Shown here piece by piece: positions 1 through 10,668 of a stretch of DNA of 64,000 nucleotides. Within the stretch, counting starts at the first letter, position 1. Each line of letters starts with the position of its first letter. The notes under the pieces were generated by a model. It saw only the letters and a program-made list of their open reading frames with translations, did no database searches and was not told the origin of the DNA. The position numbers and the translations under genes are program-made. Where the stretch lies: NCBI RefSeq assembly GCF_004010325.2, contig NZ_SADR02000004.1, forward strand, positions 124,001 to 188,000, written 5' to 3'. This DNA is from Mesorhizobium sp. M00.F.Ca.ET.216.01.1.1. Its GTDB lineage: Bacteria; Pseudomonadota; Alphaproteobacteria; Rhizobiales; Rhizobiaceae.

Positions 1-1282
1 CATCCTCGTGGTGGCAGCCGACGACAGCGTGATGCCGCAGACGATCGAATCGATCAACCACGCCAAGGCGGCCGGCGTTCCGATCATCGTGGCGATCAAC
101 AAGATCGACAAACATGATGCCGACCCGCAGAAGGTGCGCTCGGAGCTGCTGCGTCATGAGGTCTTCGTCGAATCGATGGGCGGCGAGGTGCTGGACGTCG
201 AAGTGTCGGCGACCAAGGGCACCAATCTCGACAAGCTGCTCGAAGCGATCCTGCTCCAGGCCGAAATCCTCGACCTGAAGGCCAATCCGGATCGCACCGC
301 CGAAGGCGTCGTCATCGAGGCCCAGCTCGACAAGGGCCGCGGCCCGGTAGCCACCGTGCTGGTGCAGACCGGCACACTGATGCCGGGCGACATCCTCGTC
401 GCCGGCAACGAATGGGGCCGGGTGCGCGCGCTGGTCAACGATCGCGGCGAGCAGGTCAAGGAAGCGCCGCCGGCAATGCCGGTCGAGGTGCTTGGCCTTC
501 AGGGCACGCCGCTGGCCGGCGACCGCTTCGCCGTGGTCAACAACGAGGCCCGCGCCCGCGAGATCACCGAATATCGCCAGCGCCTGGCGCGCGAGAAGGC
601 AGTGGCCAGGCATGCCGGCCAGCGCGGCTCGCTCGAACAGATGATGTCGCAGTTGCAGACGAGCGGGCTGAAGGAATTCCCGCTGGTCATCAAGGGCGAC
701 GTGCAAGGCTCGATCGAGGCGATCAACGCGGCGCTCGACAAGCTCGGCACCGACGAGGTGCGTGCGCGCATCGTCCATGCCGGCGCCGGCGGCATCACCG
801 AAAGCGACGTATCGCTGGCTGAGACCTCTGGTGCCGCGATCATCGGCTTCAACGTCCGCGCCAACGCGCAGGCGCGCGCCGCCGCCGCGGCCGCGGGCAT
901 CGAGATCCGCTACTACTCGATCATTTACAATCTCGTGGATGACGTGAAGGCGGCGCTCTCTGGCCTGCTGTCGCCGGAGCGTCGCGAGACCTTCATCGGC
1001 AACGCGGAGATCCTCGAGATCTTCGACATCACCAAGGTCGGCAAGATCGCCGGCTGCCGTGTCACCGAGGGCAAGGTCGAGCGTGGGGCGGGCGTGCGCC
1101 TGATTCGCGACAACGTCGTCATCCACGAAGGCACGCTGAAGACGCTGAAGCGCTTCAAGGACGAAGTTGCGGAAGTTCCGGGCGGCCAGGAATGCGGCAT
1201 GGCTTTCCAGAACTACGAGGACATGCGCGTCGGCGACATCATCGAGTGCTTCCGCGTCGAGATGGTGACCAGGACGCTCTGA
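1..1282 (+). CDS. infB: Translation initiation factor IF-2, C-terminal part (5' end outside window)
   Basis: GTPase that delivers initiator tRNA to the 30S subunit and promotes subunit joining. The frame is open from base 2 and has no start here, so the gene begins upstream. About 426 residues are present. The partial G domain still shows the NKID nucleotide-specificity motif near residue 33 and the following SATKG segment. Beta-barrel domain II, the IF2 domain and the C-terminal fMet-tRNA-binding barrel follow (ends ...VEMVTRTL). The missing N-terminal part would hold the P-loop. It is followed 114 bases later by rbfA and truB, the usual nusA-infB-rbfA-truB order. Identification is very secure. 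Confidence 0.97.
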   Translation, partial: ILVVAADDSVMPQTIESINHAKAAGVPIIVAINKIDKHDADPQKVRSELLRHEVFVESMGGEVLDVEVSATKGTNLDKLLEAILLQAEILDLKANPDRTAEGVVIEAQLDKGRGPVATVLVQTGTLMPGDILVAGNEWGRVRALVNDRGEQVKEAPPAMPVEVLGLQGTPLAGDRFAVVNNEARAREITEYRQRLAREKAVARHAGQRGSLEQMMSQLQTSGLKEFPLVIKGDVQGSIEAINAALDKLGTDEVRARIVHAGAGGITESDVSLAETSGAAIIGFNVRANAQARAAAAAAGIEIRYYSIIYNLVDDVKAALSGLLSPERRETFIGNAEILEIFDITKVGKIAGCRVTEGKVERGAGVRLIRDNVVIHEGTLKTLKRFKDEVAEVPGGQECGMAFQNYEDMRVGDIIECFRVEMVTRTL

Positions 1283-1396
1283 GTTCGAGCATTCCGTCGT
1301 CGAAAACCGGGCGGTGGTCGAAAGGCCGCCGCCCAAAGCATATGAGACATGCGGCGCGGTCCCATCCCGCGCTACACGATTTCAGGACCAAGGAAA

Positions 1397-1819
1397 ATGC
1401 CCCGATCAACCACGTCAGGCCCATCCCAGCGCATGCTTCGCGTCGGCGAGCAGGTGCGCCATGCGCTGTCCGAAACCTTGCAGCGCGGCGAGATCATCGA
1501 TCCGCTGATCGAAAACACGGTGGTTTCGGTGTCCGAAGTGCGCATGTCGCCCGATCTGAAGATCGCCACAGCCTTCGTCTCGCCGCTCGGCGCCGCGGAC
1601 GCCGCTGCCGTGGTCGAGGCGCTCAACAAGCACGCGAAATTCGTGCGTGGCCGTGTCTCCGGCGCGCTCCGGCAGATGAAGTACATGCCGGAATTCCGCT
1701 TCCGGCTCGACACGTCCTTCGACAATTTCGCCAGGATCAACGATCTGCTGAAATCGCCCGAAGTGGCGCGCGACCTCGGCAGCGACAATGATAGCGACTA
1801 TGACAAGGATACCGAATAG
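1397..1819 (+). CDS. rbfA: 30S ribosome-binding factor RbfA
   Basis: Small KH-fold factor needed for late 16S rRNA processing and 30S maturation, also linked to cold adaptation. The product is 140 residues. The start chosen is the ATG at 1397, preceded by an AAGGA ribosome site five bases upstream; an in-frame ATG at 1349 would add 16 residues that do not look like the family. The family pattern is clear: a basic N-terminus, then [10 protein letters not shown], the [11 protein letters not shown] strand-turn and the FRLD segment before an acidic tail. Its TAG stop overlaps the GTG start of truB by one base, so the two are translationally coupled. Confidence 0.95.
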   Translation: MPRSTTSGPSQRMLRVGEQVRHALSETLQRGEIIDPLIENTVVSVSEVRMSPDLKIATAFVSPLGAADAAAVVEALNKHAKFVRGRVSGALRQMKYMPEFRFRLDTSFDNFARINDLLKSPEVARDLGSDNDSDYDKDTE

Positions 1820-2772
1820 TGGCGCGTCGCGGCAAGAAGAAGGGCCGGCCGGTCTCCGGCTGGCTGGTGCTGGACAAGCCCGTCGGCATGGGCTCGACCG
1901 AAGCCGTCTCCAAGGTCAAGTGGCTGTTCCAGGCGGAGAAGGCCGGTCATGCCGGCACGCTCGACCCGCTCGCCTCCGGCATGCTGCCGATCGCGCTCGG
2001 CGAGGCGACAAAGACCGTGCCTTACGTGCAGGACGGCGCCAAGATCTACCGCTTCACCGTGGCCTGGGGTGAGGAGCGTTCGACCGACGACCTCGAAGGC
2101 CCGGTGAGCAAAAGTTCAGACCAGCGTCCGGCCGAGGCCGATGTGCTGGCGCTGCTGCCCAAATACACCGGCGTCATCATGCAGACGCCGCCGCAGTTTT
2201 CGGCCATCAAGATATCAGGCGAGCGCGCCTACGACCTGGCTCGCGACGGCGCCACGGTCGACATTCCGGCGCGCGAGGTCGAGATCGGCCGTCTCGATCT
2301 GGTCGAGCACACCGCCGATTGCACCATCTTCGAGGTCGAATGCGGCAAGGGCACCTATGTGCGTTCGCTGGCCCGCGACATGGGCCGCGATCTCGGCTGT
2401 TTCGGCCACATTGCCGAGCTTCGCAGGATCGAGGTCGAGCCGTTCACGCAGGAAGACTTTGTCACCATTGCCGAACTGGAAGCCGCCCGCTTCGGCGAGC
2501 AGGCGGACGCTGGCTCAGCCGATGCCCCGATCGATTTCGATGCGATCGACGCGCTTCTGGTCGACACCGCCGTGGCGCTCGATTGCCTGCCGCAGATCGC
2601 GATCAGCGACGATGCGGCGACCAAGATCCGGCTCGGCAATCCAGTCATCATCCGCGGCCGCGACGCGCCGGTGGAAGCCGAGGAAGCCTGCGCCACGGCG
2701 CGCGGCAAGCTGGTCGCCATCGGCGCCATCGAGCAGGGCATGTTCAAGCCGAAGCGGGTCTTTGCCGGGTGA
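1819..2772 (+). CDS. truB: tRNA pseudouridine(55) synthase TruB
   Basis: Isomerises U55 in the T-loop of tRNAs to pseudouridine. The product is 317 residues with a GTG start inside the rbfA stop (TAGTG). The catalytic motif [12 protein letters not shown] is present with the nucleophile Asp at about residue 49. The KxxGHAG approach loop and the conserved [10 protein letters not shown] segment near residue 178 are also visible. The C-terminal domain (GNPVIIRG ... GMFKPKRVF) is the TruB C-terminal/PUA-like part. Typical rhizobial length. Part of the infB-rbfA-truB operon. Confidence 0.96.
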   Translation: MARRGKKKGRPVSGWLVLDKPVGMGSTEAVSKVKWLFQAEKAGHAGTLDPLASGMLPIALGEATKTVPYVQDGAKIYRFTVAWGEERSTDDLEGPVSKSSDQRPAEADVLALLPKYTGVIMQTPPQFSAIKISGERAYDLARDGATVDIPAREVEIGRLDLVEHTADCTIFEVECGKGTYVRSLARDMGRDLGCFGHIAELRRIEVEPFTQEDFVTIAELEAARFGEQADAGSADAPIDFDAIDALLVDTAVALDCLPQIAISDDAATKIRLGNPVIIRGRDAPVEAEEACATARGKLVAIGAIEQGMFKPKRVFAG

Positions 2773-2817
2773 CGGCTCTCATCTAGTCTCAGCTCGACGT
2801 TTACACCCGAGGGGCAT

Positions 2818-3912
2818 ATGGCAAAGGCTGAGACGGTCAAGAAGCGGGCGTCCGTGAAAATTCGGCGGCCGCCGGTTGGCGCTTCGCCGGGAACGCTGAT
2901 CGCCGATCCAGCGGCGCGTTGGTCCGAACTGCGGCTGACGTTGATCTCGCCCGAAAAGTTCAAGACCATCGAAAATGCCAGTATCAACGACGTCAATGCC
3001 CATTGCGACAGATGGCCAGTCATCTGGCTCGATTGCACCGGCCTTGCCAACATCCCGCTGATCGAGGAGATCGGCCGCATTTTCGGCCTGCATCCATTGG
3101 CGTTGGAAGATGTCGTCAATACCGGCCAGCGACCGAAGGTGGATTTCTTCGAGGATCATGCTTTCGTCGTCCTCAGGATGATCGACGACATCACGGCCCA
3201 CCGCTACGAGCAGATTTCGGTCTTCTTCGGCAGCAACTTCGTCGTCACCTTCCAGGAGCGCGAAGGCGATCCATTCGATCCCGTGCGCAAGCGCATCGCA
3301 AGCTCGATGCCCAACCGGTTGCGCGCACGCGGCGCCGATTACCTCGCTTACGCACTCATCGATGCCATCGTCGACAGCTATTTCCCATCGGTCGAGATTG
3401 CCGGCGAACTGGTCGACAGCATCGAGGACGAGATGCTGCACACGCCGCAAAAACATCAGACGCGGCAGCTCCACGAGTTGCGGCGCGATGCCAACGTGCT
3501 AAAGGGCGTGCTTTGGCCGATGCGCGATGCGCTGGCGACGCTGATCCGCAACGACGTGCCTTATGTGAAGGCCGAGACCAAGGTTTTCCTGAACGATACG
3601 CTCGATCATTCGCTCAGGCTGATCGAACTGGTCGAAACCCAGCGCGACATGCTGACCGGCCTGATCGAGATGCATCTGTCGCTGAGCCAGGCGCGAACCA
3701 ACGATGTCATCAGCTACCTGACCATCGTCTCGGTGATCTTCATGCCGCTCACCTTCCTCGTCGGCGTCTGGGGCATGAACTTCGATCCCGAAACCTCGCC
3801 TTGGAACATGCCGGAGCTAAAAGCCTATTACGGCTATCCCCTGTCACTTTTGTTCATGGCTGTTGTCGCGGTCGGCCTGGTTGTCTTCTTCAAATGGAAG
3901 AAGTGGCTTTAG
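2818..3912 (+). CDS. corA: CorA-family divalent metal ion transporter
   Basis: Inner-membrane pentameric channel of the CorA/ZntB superfamily, likely moving Mg2+, possibly Co2+ or Zn2+. The product is 364 residues. It has a long soluble N-terminal funnel with a coiled-coil stalk, then two C-terminal membrane helices. The first helix ends in the signature GMN (residues 319-321) and the second runs to a basic tail (FFKWKKWL). The ATG at 2818 follows GAGGGGCAT. It sits 45 bases after truB and before rpsO, interrupting the usual truB-rpsO order. Transporter family is secure; the exact ion cannot be read from sequence. Confidence 0.88.
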   Translation: MAKAETVKKRASVKIRRPPVGASPGTLIADPAARWSELRLTLISPEKFKTIENASINDVNAHCDRWPVIWLDCTGLANIPLIEEIGRIFGLHPLALEDVVNTGQRPKVDFFEDHAFVVLRMIDDITAHRYEQISVFFGSNFVVTFQEREGDPFDPVRKRIASSMPNRLRARGADYLAYALIDAIVDSYFPSVEIAGELVDSIEDEMLHTPQKHQTRQLHELRRDANVLKGVLWPMRDALATLIRNDVPYVKAETKVFLNDTLDHSLRLIELVETQRDMLTGLIEMHLSLSQARTNDVISYLTIVSVIFMPLTFLVGVWGMNFDPETSPWNMPELKAYYGYPLSLLFMAVVAVGLVVFFKWKKWL

Positions 3913-3985
3913 AGCATCGGACCCAAAGTGGAGAAGGGTTGGGAAAATCCGGTGCTCAAACAAAAAGATAGAGCGACGGCATGAT
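3912..3985. repeat. Dispersed intergenic inverted repeat, copy A
   Basis: Imperfect inverted repeat immediately after the corA stop. The arms GAGCATCGGA (3912-3921) and TCCGGTGCTC (3948-3957) pair with one G-U. They are followed by a trailing block AAACAAAAAGATAGAGCG (3958-3975). The same arms recur at 4503-4527 and the same trailing block near 50799 and 52330, so this is a dispersed family. The rest of the 272-base corA-rpsO gap shows no gene; it must hold the rpsO promoter. Confidence 0.75.
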
Positions 3986-4184
3986 TCGACTTCCACCGCT
4001 CTGGCGGTATAAGTCTTCATTCGTGCCGCAAAAAGCCGGCTTGTGAATTGGGCTGGTGTTTTTGCTGGAATTGCACTATATGCGCCGCAGCTTCGCGCCC
4101 TGACGCGTCGCTTGCACCGGCCCCTGCTGGACGACATCCCGGCTGAGGGCGTCCCGTTTCCTCAAACAGATAAGGAAAAACACG

Positions 4185-4454
4185 ATGTCGATTACTGCCG
4201 AGCGCAAAAAGGAATTGATGGGTGAATTCGCAACCGCCAAGGGCGATACCGGGTCTCCGGAAGTCCAGGTGGCCATCCTTTCCGAGCGCATCAAGAACCT
4301 GACCGACCACTTCAAGGACCACAAGAAGGATAACCATTCCCGCCGTGGTCTGCTCGCTCTCGTCTCCCAGCGCCGCAGCCTGCTTGATTATCTCAAGCGC
4401 AAGGACGACGCGCGCTATCAGACGCTGATCGAGAAGCTCGGTCTGCGTCGTTGA
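4185..4454 (+). CDS. rpsO: 30S ribosomal protein S15
   Basis: Primary 16S rRNA-binding protein of the platform, nucleating the S6-S11-S18 assembly. The product is 89 residues, exactly the family length. The sequence shows the GDTGSPEVQ motif, the [16 protein letters not shown] rRNA-contact helix and the [21 protein letters not shown] ending. A TAAGGA ribosome site lies eight bases before the ATG. It is followed by a strong hairpin and then pnp, the classical rpsO-pnp pair. In enterobacteria S15 autoregulates by binding its leader; nothing here confirms or excludes that. Confidence 0.98.
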   Translation: MSITAERKKELMGEFATAKGDTGSPEVQVAILSERIKNLTDHFKDHKKDNHSRRGLLALVSQRRSLLDYLKRKDDARYQTLIEKLGLRR

Positions 4455-4461
4455 CGAATTG

Positions 4462-4495
4462 ACCGGCGGGCTTTCTTCGGAGGGCCCGCCGGTCG
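4462..4495 (+). terminator. Strong hairpin after rpsO
   Basis: Perfect 11-bp stem: GACCGGCGGGC (4462-4472) pairs with GCCCGCCGGTC (4485-4495) across a 12-base loop. It lies seven bases after the rpsO stop. There is no T-tract, so it may act as an RNA-stability or attenuation/processing hairpin rather than as a classical intrinsic terminator. Confidence 0.7.
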
Positions 4496-4502
4496 CGCAT
4501 TG

Positions 4503-4690
4503 GAGCATCGGATCAATCCGGTGCTTCAGCGAAGGAAGTAGAGCGCCGTGTGTCCCCCTGGACGCGCAAAGGACGCTCTGAAAGTTTGAATTTGCGCGTG
4601 ACGCTTTCCGGGAAGCAGTGGTTTTCGGGGTTGTGCGCAAGGCCGGTCGGATCGATTGGCCAGAACCGGTTTCGAGAGTGCAAAAAGGCC
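4503..4690. repeat. Dispersed inverted repeat copy B, fused to a second repeat type
   Basis: GAGCATCGGAT (4503-4513) and ATCCGGTGCTTC (4516-4527) match the arms of the copy at 3912. A diverged trailing block GAAGGAAGTAGAGCG follows. Directly after it, at about 4541-4610, begins a second element with GTCC-TGGACGC and CAAAGGACGCT, which resembles sequence at 37841-37870. The 416-base rpsO-pnp gap (4455-4870) holds this DNA and no plausible gene. Confidence 0.7.
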
Positions 4691-4870
4691 CTCGGAGCCG
4701 CCCATGGACGGTCATGGGGCAGGATTGCAGGACGCTCGTGCGGCAACTATGCCGGATCGACCCGAGCTTCCCGCTGTCTTGCCCGTGGCTGCCCGAGAAA
4801 TGAAGCCAGGGAAAGGGGCATCCGCGCACGGTGAAACGGCGCGGCCCTTTCCGCATACAAAGGACAAGAT

Positions 4871-7018
<2,148 letters not shown>

Positions 7019-7095
7019 ACGGTTTTTGGAGCGACGTGCGGTCCAACTGGACGCACGGCGCTCCAAGGCTTTGAATGTTCGCAACGCAATCGAAG

Positions 7096-7129
7096 CGGGC
7101 GCGCCGGAAGGTCGCGCCCGTTTCATTTT
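7096..7129 (+). terminator. Intrinsic terminator of pnp
   Basis: CGGGCGCG (7096-7103) pairs with CGCGCCCG (7113-7120) over a 9-base loop, followed by TTTCATTTT. Just upstream, 7033-7080 carries another inverted segment with GTCC...TGGACGC that resembles the repeat seen at 4541 and 37841. Confidence 0.8.
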
Positions 7130-7147
7130 CAGACATGATCGAGAAGA

Positions 7148-8161
7148 ATGTTCGCCGAGCCTTTGAAAACGCTTTTCCATCCGTTCGAAGCAGAGGCTCT
7201 CTCCCTGCCGCGAAAAGGCGAGCGCGTCCTCTTTCTCGGCGCCGAGCCGGGTTTCCGTCTGCCGGAAGGCTTCGGCGCCGCGCTTCACCTCGTGCAAGGC
7301 TTCCGGCCGCATTTTCGCGCGCTGCAGGCAGCGGGCTTCACTGTTAGAGCGCAAGCGGAAGACGCCGGGTTTGATGCCGCACTTGTGCTTGCCGGCCGTC
7401 ATCGCGGACGAAACGAACTGCGCATCGCCGAGGCGGTCGAGCGTGTGGCGCCGGGAGGATTGATCGTCGTTGCCGGCGACAAGGACGATGGCATCGCCAG
7501 CCTGCGCAAGCATATCGATGAGCTTGTGCCGCTCGACGGCCATCTGCCGAAACATCACGGCATCGCCTTCTGGTTTCGCCGCCCGGACGATACCGGGGCT
7601 GCGGCAGCGCTTCGCGCCGCGAACCCCGGCATTGTGGTCGAGGGCCGTTTCCATACCGCGCCGGGCATGTTCTCCTTCGACAAGGTCGATGCGGGTTCGA
7701 AATTGCTGGTGGAAAACCTGCCAGGCGACCTGCGCGGCAGCGTTGCCGATTTCTGCGCCGGCTGGGGCTATGTCGCGGCCGAGGTCGCAGCGCGTTCCCC
7801 CGGCATTTCGGGCATCGATCTCTACGAGGCGCAGTTCGACGCGCTCGAGGCGGCGAAGGGCAATATCGGCAACGCGGCGGCGGAACCGCGTTTCTTCTGG
7901 ACGGATCTGCTGAACGAGCCGGTCGAGCGGCGCTATGACACGGTCGTCATGAATCCGCCCTTTCACCGCAGCCGGGCGGCTGAACCGGAGATCGGCGCGG
8001 GCATGATCCGCGCCGCAGCCAGGGCACTGAAGCCGGGCGGGCGGCTGGTCATGGTGGCGAACCGCCAGCTTCCCTATGAGGCGGTGCTGGCGGCCGCCTT
8101 TTCCAGCCATGCCGAGATCGCCCGCGACGGCATGTTCAAGATTTTCGCGGCGCGGCGCTGA
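7148..8161 (+). CDS. RsmC-like class I SAM-dependent methyltransferase
   Basis: Two-domain methyltransferase of the RsmC/RlmG type, which methylates guanine N2 in ribosomal RNA (RsmC targets 16S G1207). The product is 337 residues. The N-terminal half is a degenerate Rossmann domain. The C-terminal half has the SAM-binding region (VADFCAGWGYVAAEVA), an acidic residue after the second strand (IDLYEAQ) and the catalytic NPPFH motif at 269-273 that marks base N-methyltransferases. The ATG at 7148 gives the family length. Ends 22 bases before the convergent EAL gene. Family is secure; the exact rRNA position is inferred. Confidence 0.82.
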   Translation: MFAEPLKTLFHPFEAEALSLPRKGERVLFLGAEPGFRLPEGFGAALHLVQGFRPHFRALQAAGFTVRAQAEDAGFDAALVLAGRHRGRNELRIAEAVERVAPGGLIVVAGDKDDGIASLRKHIDELVPLDGHLPKHHGIAFWFRRPDDTGAAAALRAANPGIVVEGRFHTAPGMFSFDKVDAGSKLLVENLPGDLRGSVADFCAGWGYVAAEVAARSPGISGIDLYEAQFDALEAAKGNIGNAAAEPRFFWTDLLNEPVERRYDTVVMNPPFHRSRAAEPEIGAGMIRAAARALKPGGRLVMVANRQLPYEAVLAAAFSSHAEIARDGMFKIFAARR

Positions 8162-8183
8162 AGCGAAGGACGGCTGTCCGGCG

Positions 8184-9734
8184 TCAGTGCAGATTGGCGA
8201 CCAGCGGCTCGCGAATGCCGGCGGCTGCGCGGATTTCGCCGGGCTTGATCTTGAGCGGCGCCGGCCGGCCGAACAGGTAGCCTTGCACCACCTCACAACC
8301 GGCAGCCCTGAGCAGCGTCGCCTGGTTTTCGGTTTCGACGCCTTCGGCGATGATGCTGACGCCGAGCGCGTGAGATAACCCGACGATTGTCGAGATCATC
8401 GCGCCGGAGCTGGTATCGGTGTCGATGCGGCTGACGAAAGAACGGTCGATCTTCAGCTTGCCGAAGGAAAAATCGATCAGATAGCTCAGATTTGAGTAGC
8501 CGGTGCCGAAATCATCGACGGCCACCGAGATGCCCATGTCGGCAAGCTGCTGCAGGATTGCGGCGGCGCGGTCACGGTCCTGCATCATCGCCGTTTCGGT
8601 CACTTCCAGTTCCAGCCGCGACGGCTTGATGCCAGTGCTAGCCATCGTATCGCGCACGATGCCAATGAAATCCTTGGTCATGAACTGCACGGGCGAGATG
8701 TTGACGGCAACGAAGCAGTCATCGGGCAGATGGCGGGCATCGCTGCAGGCCTTGCGCAGTACCCATTGGCCAATCGGTCCGATCATGCCGGTTTCTTCCG
8801 CGATCGGAATGAATTCCATCGGCGGGATCATGCCGCGTTCCGGGTGCTTCCAGCGAATGAGCGCTTCGTAGCCGATGATGCGGCCGCTCGGCAGGTCGAG
8901 TTGCGGCTGGTAATGGAGGTCGAAATCACCGCGCTCGAATGCAATGTGCAGTTCGGACTCAACCCATTGGCGATAGTCGGCGACCCGGCCCATGTCGGAA
9001 TGAAAGACCGACCAGTTGCCGACCCCACCGGCGCGCGCATTCTGCAGCGCCAAGTTGGAACGGCGCAAGATGAGGACGGGATCGACGCCATCCTTGGGCA
9101 TCGCCACGATGCCCACCGACAGGCTGACCGATTGCAGGTGCGAACTGAGCTGGTAGGGTTCCATCATCTCGTCTATGAGCTTCTCGACGATCCTTTCAAC
9201 CGATCCTCCCATCTCATGGTCCGGGAGCAGCACCGCGAATTCACCGGCGCCGATGCGCCCTATCACTGTGCGCTCGGGCAGGCAGGTCTTCAACCGCTTG
9301 GTGAAGGCGCGGATCAGCTCGTCGCCATGGCTATAGCCGATGGCATCGTTGATCTGCTTGAAGCGGTCGATGTCGATGTCGATCAGAAACATCGGCTCGC
9401 CGGTCCTGATCGTTGCGGACGCCGCGTCGGCGATCTTGCCGACCATGGCCGGGCGTGCCAGCAGGCCAGTCAGCTTGTCGAAATGGGTTTCTTCGAAGAC
9501 GTACTCCGCCGATTCATCGACGCCGGCGAAGAAGGACAGGGCGGCTCCCGCGGCAGCCAGCGCGCAAAGTGCGGCCATGATGCCGACCATCACCTCGGCC
9601 GGCGTCCCGGCAAAGCCGTCGCCTAAACCGGACTTCAGGCCCCAGAGCCCAAGAATGAAACTGCCCATGCCCGAGCTGGCGACGGTGAGCAGCCGGAACA
9701 TCGGCGTTCGCTTCGGGTTGCTGACGACGGGCAT
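8184..9734 (-). CDS. Membrane GGDEF/EAL protein with degenerate GGDEF: probable c-di-GMP phosphodiesterase
   Basis: 516 residues. Two N-terminal membrane helices are followed by a GGDEF domain (about 90-250) and an EAL domain (about 265-505). The cyclase signature reads GAGEF, replacing the essential acidic third position, so synthesis of c-di-GMP is unlikely. The EAL domain looks complete: YEALIRW, an NIS-type segment, EVTET, DDFGTGYSNL and AEGVET. The net activity is therefore probably hydrolysis, with GAGEF possibly a regulatory GTP site. The start used is the ATG at 9734; an upstream in-frame start would add 22 residues. Divergent regulatory DNA with a phased direct repeat lies upstream. 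Confidence 0.88.
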   Translation of the reverse strand: MPVVSNPKRTPMFRLLTVASSGMGSFILGLWGLKSGLGDGFAGTPAEVMVGIMAALCALAAAGAALSFFAGVDESAEYVFEETHFDKLTGLLARPAMVGKIADAASATIRTGEPMFLIDIDIDRFKQINDAIGYSHGDELIRAFTKRLKTCLPERTVIGRIGAGEFAVLLPDHEMGGSVERIVEKLIDEMMEPYQLSSHLQSVSLSVGIVAMPKDGVDPVLILRRSNLALQNARAGGVGNWSVFHSDMGRVADYRQWVESELHIAFERGDFDLHYQPQLDLPSGRIIGYEALIRWKHPERGMIPPMEFIPIAEETGMIGPIGQWVLRKACSDARHLPDDCFVAVNISPVQFMTKDFIGIVRDTMASTGIKPSRLELEVTETAMMQDRDRAAAILQQLADMGISVAVDDFGTGYSNLSYLIDFSFGKLKIDRSFVSRIDTDTSSGAMISTIVGLSHALGVSIIAEGVETENQATLLRAAGCEVVQGYLFGRPAPLKIKPGEIRAAAGIREPLVANLH

Positions 9735-9804
9735 TGCGGAGTCCCCAAGGTAGGGACCTTCTAGCGGACATCTCCTTAAAATGAGTTTCCGCCGATGCAT
9801 CTAA

Positions 9805-9840
9805 TTTTACTGGACCGAACGATCTCGTTTTACTGGACCG
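9805..9840. repeat. Two 13-bp direct repeats spaced 23 bp, upstream of the EAL gene
   Basis: The 13-mer TTTTACTGGACCG occurs at 9805-9817 and again at 9828-9840, start to start 23 bases, about two helical turns. It lies between the fabI stop and the EAL gene start, about 70-105 bases upstream of the latter. The layout suggests a two-site operator for a dimeric regulator, but the regulator is unknown. Confidence 0.55.
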
Positions 9841-9842
9841 GA

Positions 9843-10655
9843 CTAATCGCGTCCGTTGTCGGTCTGCTTCAATTCCTCGAGCGTCGGCATCGAAACGATG
9901 TGATAGCCGGAATCGACGTAGTGTATCTCGCCGGTGACACCGGACGAGAGGTCGGACAGGAGATAGAGCGCCGAACCGCCGACCTCGTCGATGGTGACGG
10001 TACGGCGCAGCGGCGCGTTGCGCTGCTGGTAGGAAAACATATGGCGGGCGTCCGAAATCCCGGCGCCGGCCAGCGTCCGCACCGGTCCCGCCGATATGCC
10101 GTTCACCCTGATGCCGCGAGGACCGTAGTCGTTGGCGAGGTAGCGCACGCTTGCCTCGAGCCCGGCCTTGGCGACACCCATGACGTTGTAGTTAGGCATG
10201 ACGCGGACGGAACCGGCATAGGTCAGCGTGATCATCGAGCCGCCGTCCTTCATCAGTGCGGCGGCGTTGCGGGCGATTTCGGTGAAGGAATAGCAGGAGA
10301 TGACCATGGTGCGGACGAAATTGTCGCGGCTGGTATCGGCGTAAAGCCCTTTCAACTCGTTCTTGTCCGAAAAGCCGATGGCATGGACGACGAAGTCCAG
10401 TCCGCCCCAGGCCTTGCCCAAGGTCTCGAAGGTGGCGCTGACCGACGCGCTGTCCTCGACATCGCAAGGAACGACCAGCGAAGCGCCAAGCTTGTCGGCA
10501 AGCGGCTTGACCCGCCGGCCGAAGGCCTCGCCCTGGTAGGTGAAGGCGAGTTCCGCCCCATGTTCGGACAGCTTCCGGGCGATGCCCCAGGCGATCGAAT
10601 GATCGTTGGCAACACCCATGACAAGCCCGCGCTTGCCCTTCATCAGTCCGTCCAT
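9843..10655 (-). CDS. fabI: Enoyl-[acyl-carrier-protein] reductase (NADH) FabI
   Basis: Catalyses the last step of each fatty-acid elongation cycle, reducing trans-2-enoyl-ACP. The product is 270 residues from the ATG at 10655; a TTG at 10664 is possible. Short-chain dehydrogenase fold with the FabI variant nucleotide motif (GVANDHSIAWGIA). The catalytic pair is Tyr156 and Lys163 (Y-x6-K), with Tyr146 also present, numbering that equals E. coli FabI. The 13-base gap from fabB and the run fabA-fabB-fabI on one strand indicate an operon for unsaturated fatty-acid synthesis. Confidence 0.95.
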   Translation of the reverse strand: MDGLMKGKRGLVMGVANDHSIAWGIARKLSEHGAELAFTYQGEAFGRRVKPLADKLGASLVVPCDVEDSASVSATFETLGKAWGGLDFVVHAIGFSDKNELKGLYADTSRDNFVRTMVISCYSFTEIARNAAALMKDGGSMITLTYAGSVRVMPNYNVMGVAKAGLEASVRYLANDYGPRGIRVNGISAGPVRTLAGAGISDARHMFSYQQRNAPLRRTVTIDEVGGSALYLLSDLSSGVTGEIHYVDSGYHIVSMPTLEELKQTDNGRD

Positions 10656-10668
10656 GGCTGGCAAATCC

